Assembly (NCBI GenBank): GCA_038087015.1
Contig: JASBNA010000028.1
Coordinates: 310,001 to 374,000, forward strand
From: Cerrena zonata
Lineage: Eukaryota; Basidiomycota; Agaricomycetes; Polyporales; Cerrenaceae
Length of the DNA stretch: 64,000 bases
Direction of reading: 5' to 3'
A program made the position numbers and the translations under genes. A model generated the notes under the pieces. That model was not told the origin of the DNA and searched no databases. It worked only from the letters and a program-made list of their open reading frames with translations. Shown here piece after piece: positions 62,004-64,000 of the stretch. Position 1 is the stretch's first letter, and the number at the start of each line of letters is the position of its first letter.

Positions 62004-62792
62004 TTATAAACCTTGTTGAGCTCTTCTTCTGTCACGTTCTTCAGAGATGGATAATTTAACACCCTTACCCTTTGGTAAAGAAACGTGTGGTCTAGCGGCT
62101 TCGTTACCAATGATGAAAACGTTACCTAATCTAGTGACGAAAGTGTTTTCCAAAGAATCTTTGATGTGGACTAAATCGAAACCCCCTTCGTGTTTTTCTC
62201 TGTGGGTGATAACACCAACTCTACCCAAGTTACGACCACCAGTAACCATGGCTAATTTACCGGTATCGAATTTCAAGACATCGGTAACTTTACCAGTAGC
62301 TAAGTCAATTTTAACGGTATCGTTAGCTCTGATAACTGGATCTGGGTATCTGATAGTTCTACCATCGTGGGTAACAATGTATGGAATACCTCTTTTACCT
62401 AAAGCAACTTTCTTAACTTTACCTAATTTGTAAGAAGCTTCTTCAGCGGTAATTCTGTGAACAGCGAATCTACCTTTGACATCGTAGACTAATCTGAAGT
62501 GTTCGTTGGTAGCTTCTAAAGTGATGACATCCATGAAACCAGCTGGGAAAGTGGCATCGGTTCTGACTTTACCATCAACTTTAACGTGTTCTTGCATTAA
62601 AATAGCTTTAACTTCTCTACCGTTTAAAGCATACTTCAATCTGTTTCTTAAGAAAACAACCAATGGTAAGGATTCTCTCAATTTGTGTGGACCAGCAGAT
62701 GGTCTTGGGGCATAAGTACCGGACAATTTGTCCAACATCCAGTGGGATGGAGCTGCTAATCTCTTCAAGTGTTTCTGTGGACCTCTACCCAT
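62004..62792 (-). CDS. RPS4: Ribosomal protein S4 (eS4)
   Basis: 262 aa, ATG at 62792 ([15 protein letters not shown]). The sequence is nearly the same as yeast Rps4 throughout, including [26 protein letters not shown] (S4 region), KOW-type region [15 protein letters not shown] and the C-terminus [15 protein letters not shown]. It is an eS4 protein of the small ribosomal subunit. S. cerevisiae RPS4 genes have an intron after the fourth codon; none is seen here. Codon use is strongly biased to the preferred set (no CTG). The upstream palindrome and CACGTG are described separately. Confidence 0.97.
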   Translation of the reverse strand: MGRGPQKHLKRLAAPSHWMLDKLSGTYAPRPSAGPHKLRESLPLVVFLRNRLKYALNGREVKAILMQEHVKVDGKVRTDATFPAGFMDVITLEATNEHFRLVYDVKGRFAVHRITAEEASYKLGKVKKVALGKRGIPYIVTHDGRTIRYPDPVIRANDTVKIDLATGKVTDVLKFDTGKLAMVTGGRNLGRVGVITHREKHEGGFDLVHIKDSLENTFVTRLGNVFIIGNEAARPHVSLPKGKGVKLSISEERDRRRAQQGL

Positions 62793-62975
62793 TTTGATTT
62801 ATCAATGATTTGTGTGGTTACCTTAAAAGATTCCTTCAATAGAAGAACTACTCTTGTATGTATTTTTTTGTCCGGCAGAGTCTGCGCTTGGAGTAAGAAA
62901 GTGAAAAATTTTGGTGCACCAAAAACTAAAAAAAAAAAAAAAAAATGAGAAACAAAAAAAAATCTCTTCATTTCA

Positions 62976-63012
62976 AGGGCTTCAGCCCTAGACGAGGTAT
63001 ATATCACGTGAT
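62976..63012. promoter_or_regulatory. Tbf1-like palindrome and Cbf1 box of the RPS4 promoter
   Basis: AGGGCTtcAGCCCT, a 14-bp palindrome at 62976-62989, stands 14 bp from CACGTG at 63005-63010 (in atcacgtgat). This pairing is the known ribosomal-protein promoter layout of CUG-clade yeasts, where Tbf1 and Cbf1 replace the Rap1 of S. cerevisiae. It lies 184-220 bp upstream of the RPS4 start codon. T-tracts in between fit a nucleosome-poor promoter. Confidence 0.8.
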
Positions 63013-63134
63013 GTGGATTTTGAAAAGATCAGTTTTTGCAGCCTGGTCTACAAAGGGACAGGATAATAAATAAAAGGGATATATGTATGTATGTACGCAG
63101 AAGTAGAGTCCTAAATAAGATTTGGGTATGCAAG

Positions 63135-64000
63135 CTAGGCCTTTTTATTCCAAGGGAACCATTTCTTAGCGGTTTTTGATTTCAATTCATTCGTTAATTT
63201 TTCATCTTCGGCCATCAAATTAACTAATTCGTCTTCCAAGTTGGCGAATTTTTCAGGTTTCTTGGGCATTGATAACCAATAATTCTTGAATATCATTCTC
63301 TATTTTAGTTGGAATGGCAGGAGATTTCAAAACACTAGAATTAAGGCTGGGGGACGATTCAGAATCGGGACTACTGACCATTTTTGATTGTAATTCCTCG
63401 ATATCTAATCTTAATTGATCGATTTGTTTATGTAAATCTTCATTATCATTTAATATTTCAGGTAACTCAACCTTAATGTCCACCATATGTTGAACGATTT
63501 CAATATGGTCTCTATTAACGTTTGCATATTCCGTTTCCAACAATTTAATATCATGTCTCAATTTACCATTTTGAATTCTCAATTCTTCGATTTCTTCAAT
63601 TTTAGAAGTTTCATTTATATAAATGTTTTCGAATTCTAATTCAAATTTATTTAAATCTAATGGAACAACATTGATTTGCATTGCATCATAAACTAGTTCA
63701 TCTAATTTATAATAACCCTTTTGTTGTTTACTAGTATTACTACCACCATAGATAGAACCTCTGTTACCTCCAAGTAATGAGAATCTTTTAGAAACGGACC
63801 CAGATCTATTAAGTCCAGTTGAAGCTCTCTTGGAAGATTTGGAGGTATTTGAAGAGCCAGCTGGAGGAGCAGTGGCAGTACTAATAATATTACCATCTTT
63901 ATCAAAATTTATAAATTCTTCATTAACGTAAAGATTGAATAAATTTGATTTCAAAAATTCTAATAGTTTATCAAATTTTAAATTAATCAAATTTGATTCA
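63135..64000 (-). pseudogene. GYP5: GYP5/GYL1-like RabGAP, C-terminal part, one frameshift
   Basis: The gene runs off the right edge, so only the last part is present. In the read direction it contains the end of a TBC domain (LKFDKLLEFLKSNLF, YDAMQINVVPLDLNKFEL) followed by a coiled coil (IEELRIQNGKLRHDIKLLETEY). The main frame stops at 63253-63255 with NAQET. Just before, about 63262-63268, a one-base shift would continue with KKPEKFANLEDELVNLMAEDEKL to a TAG at 63135-63137 and a basic end WFPWNKKA. TBC proteins of this kind stimulate GTP hydrolysis by Ypt1/Sec4-type Rabs at sites of polarised secretion. Which end is native is not certain, but the longer coil is more typical. Confidence 0.65.

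Noticed and set aside
1..64000. CRISPR arrays, insertion sequences, LTR retrotransposons, replication origin
   Set aside because: No repeat-spacer arrays, no transposase or reverse-transcriptase reading, and no LTR pair with flanking target duplication was seen. ARS consensus matches in AT-rich DNA are too common to be informative.

Overview
This 64 kb window is nuclear DNA from a budding yeast. It is AT-rich and gene-dense, and almost intron-free. The gene content (SMT3, VAN1, YOR1-type ABC transporter, DSK2, TAF8, FCP1, PRP19, ASH1, MTR2, RPS4) is fungal. A ribosomal-protein promoter with a Tbf1-like palindrome next to a Cbf1 CACGTG box, rare CTG codons, Sap98/99-like aspartic protease and MNX-type monooxygenase homologues point to the CUG-Ser (Candida/Debaryomyces-like) group. 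Species is not determinable from the sequence. Residues quoted here use the standard code, so any Leu from CTG may really be Ser.

Layout. 1-5 kb is an accessory block: two near-identical F-box/LRR gene 5' ends flank a protein with a PD-(D/E)XK nuclease-like motif. 5-27 kb holds mostly conserved genes: SMT3, a small Cys-rich protein, a PSP1-like gene, DPP1-like, FUS1-like, CAF120/SKG3-like, a GRE2-like reductase (frameshifted), a maltose-O-acetyltransferase-like enzyme, YIP4-like, a GPI-anchored yapsin-like protease, VAN1, a small coiled-coil ORF and PRM15/PGM3 (frameshifted). 27-36.5 kb looks like a metabolic neighbourhood: a YOR1-type ABC exporter, an esterase divergent from a FAD monooxygenase, and a regulator carrying two tandem Zn2Cys6 domains. 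36.8-47.2 kb holds a broken unknown gene, DSK2, TAF8, FCP1 and a Sur7/PalI-family membrane protein. 47-64 kb holds PRP19, an MFS carrier beside a second salicylate-hydroxylase-type monooxygenase, ASH1, a 3.2 kb gene-free stretch, two small glycine-zipper paralogues, MTR2 (with intron), a vacuolar-type AMP phosphatase, RPS4 and the end of a GYP5-like RabGAP.

A striking property is about 17 single-base frameshifts in nine genes, several in genes that are essential in S. cerevisiae (TAF8, FCP1). Many lie in or beside homopolymers or repeats. They are most simply residual indels in the assembly, and the affected genes are annotated as whole genes with the break positions given.

The best candidate for an undescribed system is the 27-36.5 kb neighbourhood. 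The shared promoter of the esterase and monooxygenase has five CCG triplets, four of the steps being 16, 16, 34 and 16 bp, beside a gene for a double zinc-cluster regulator.
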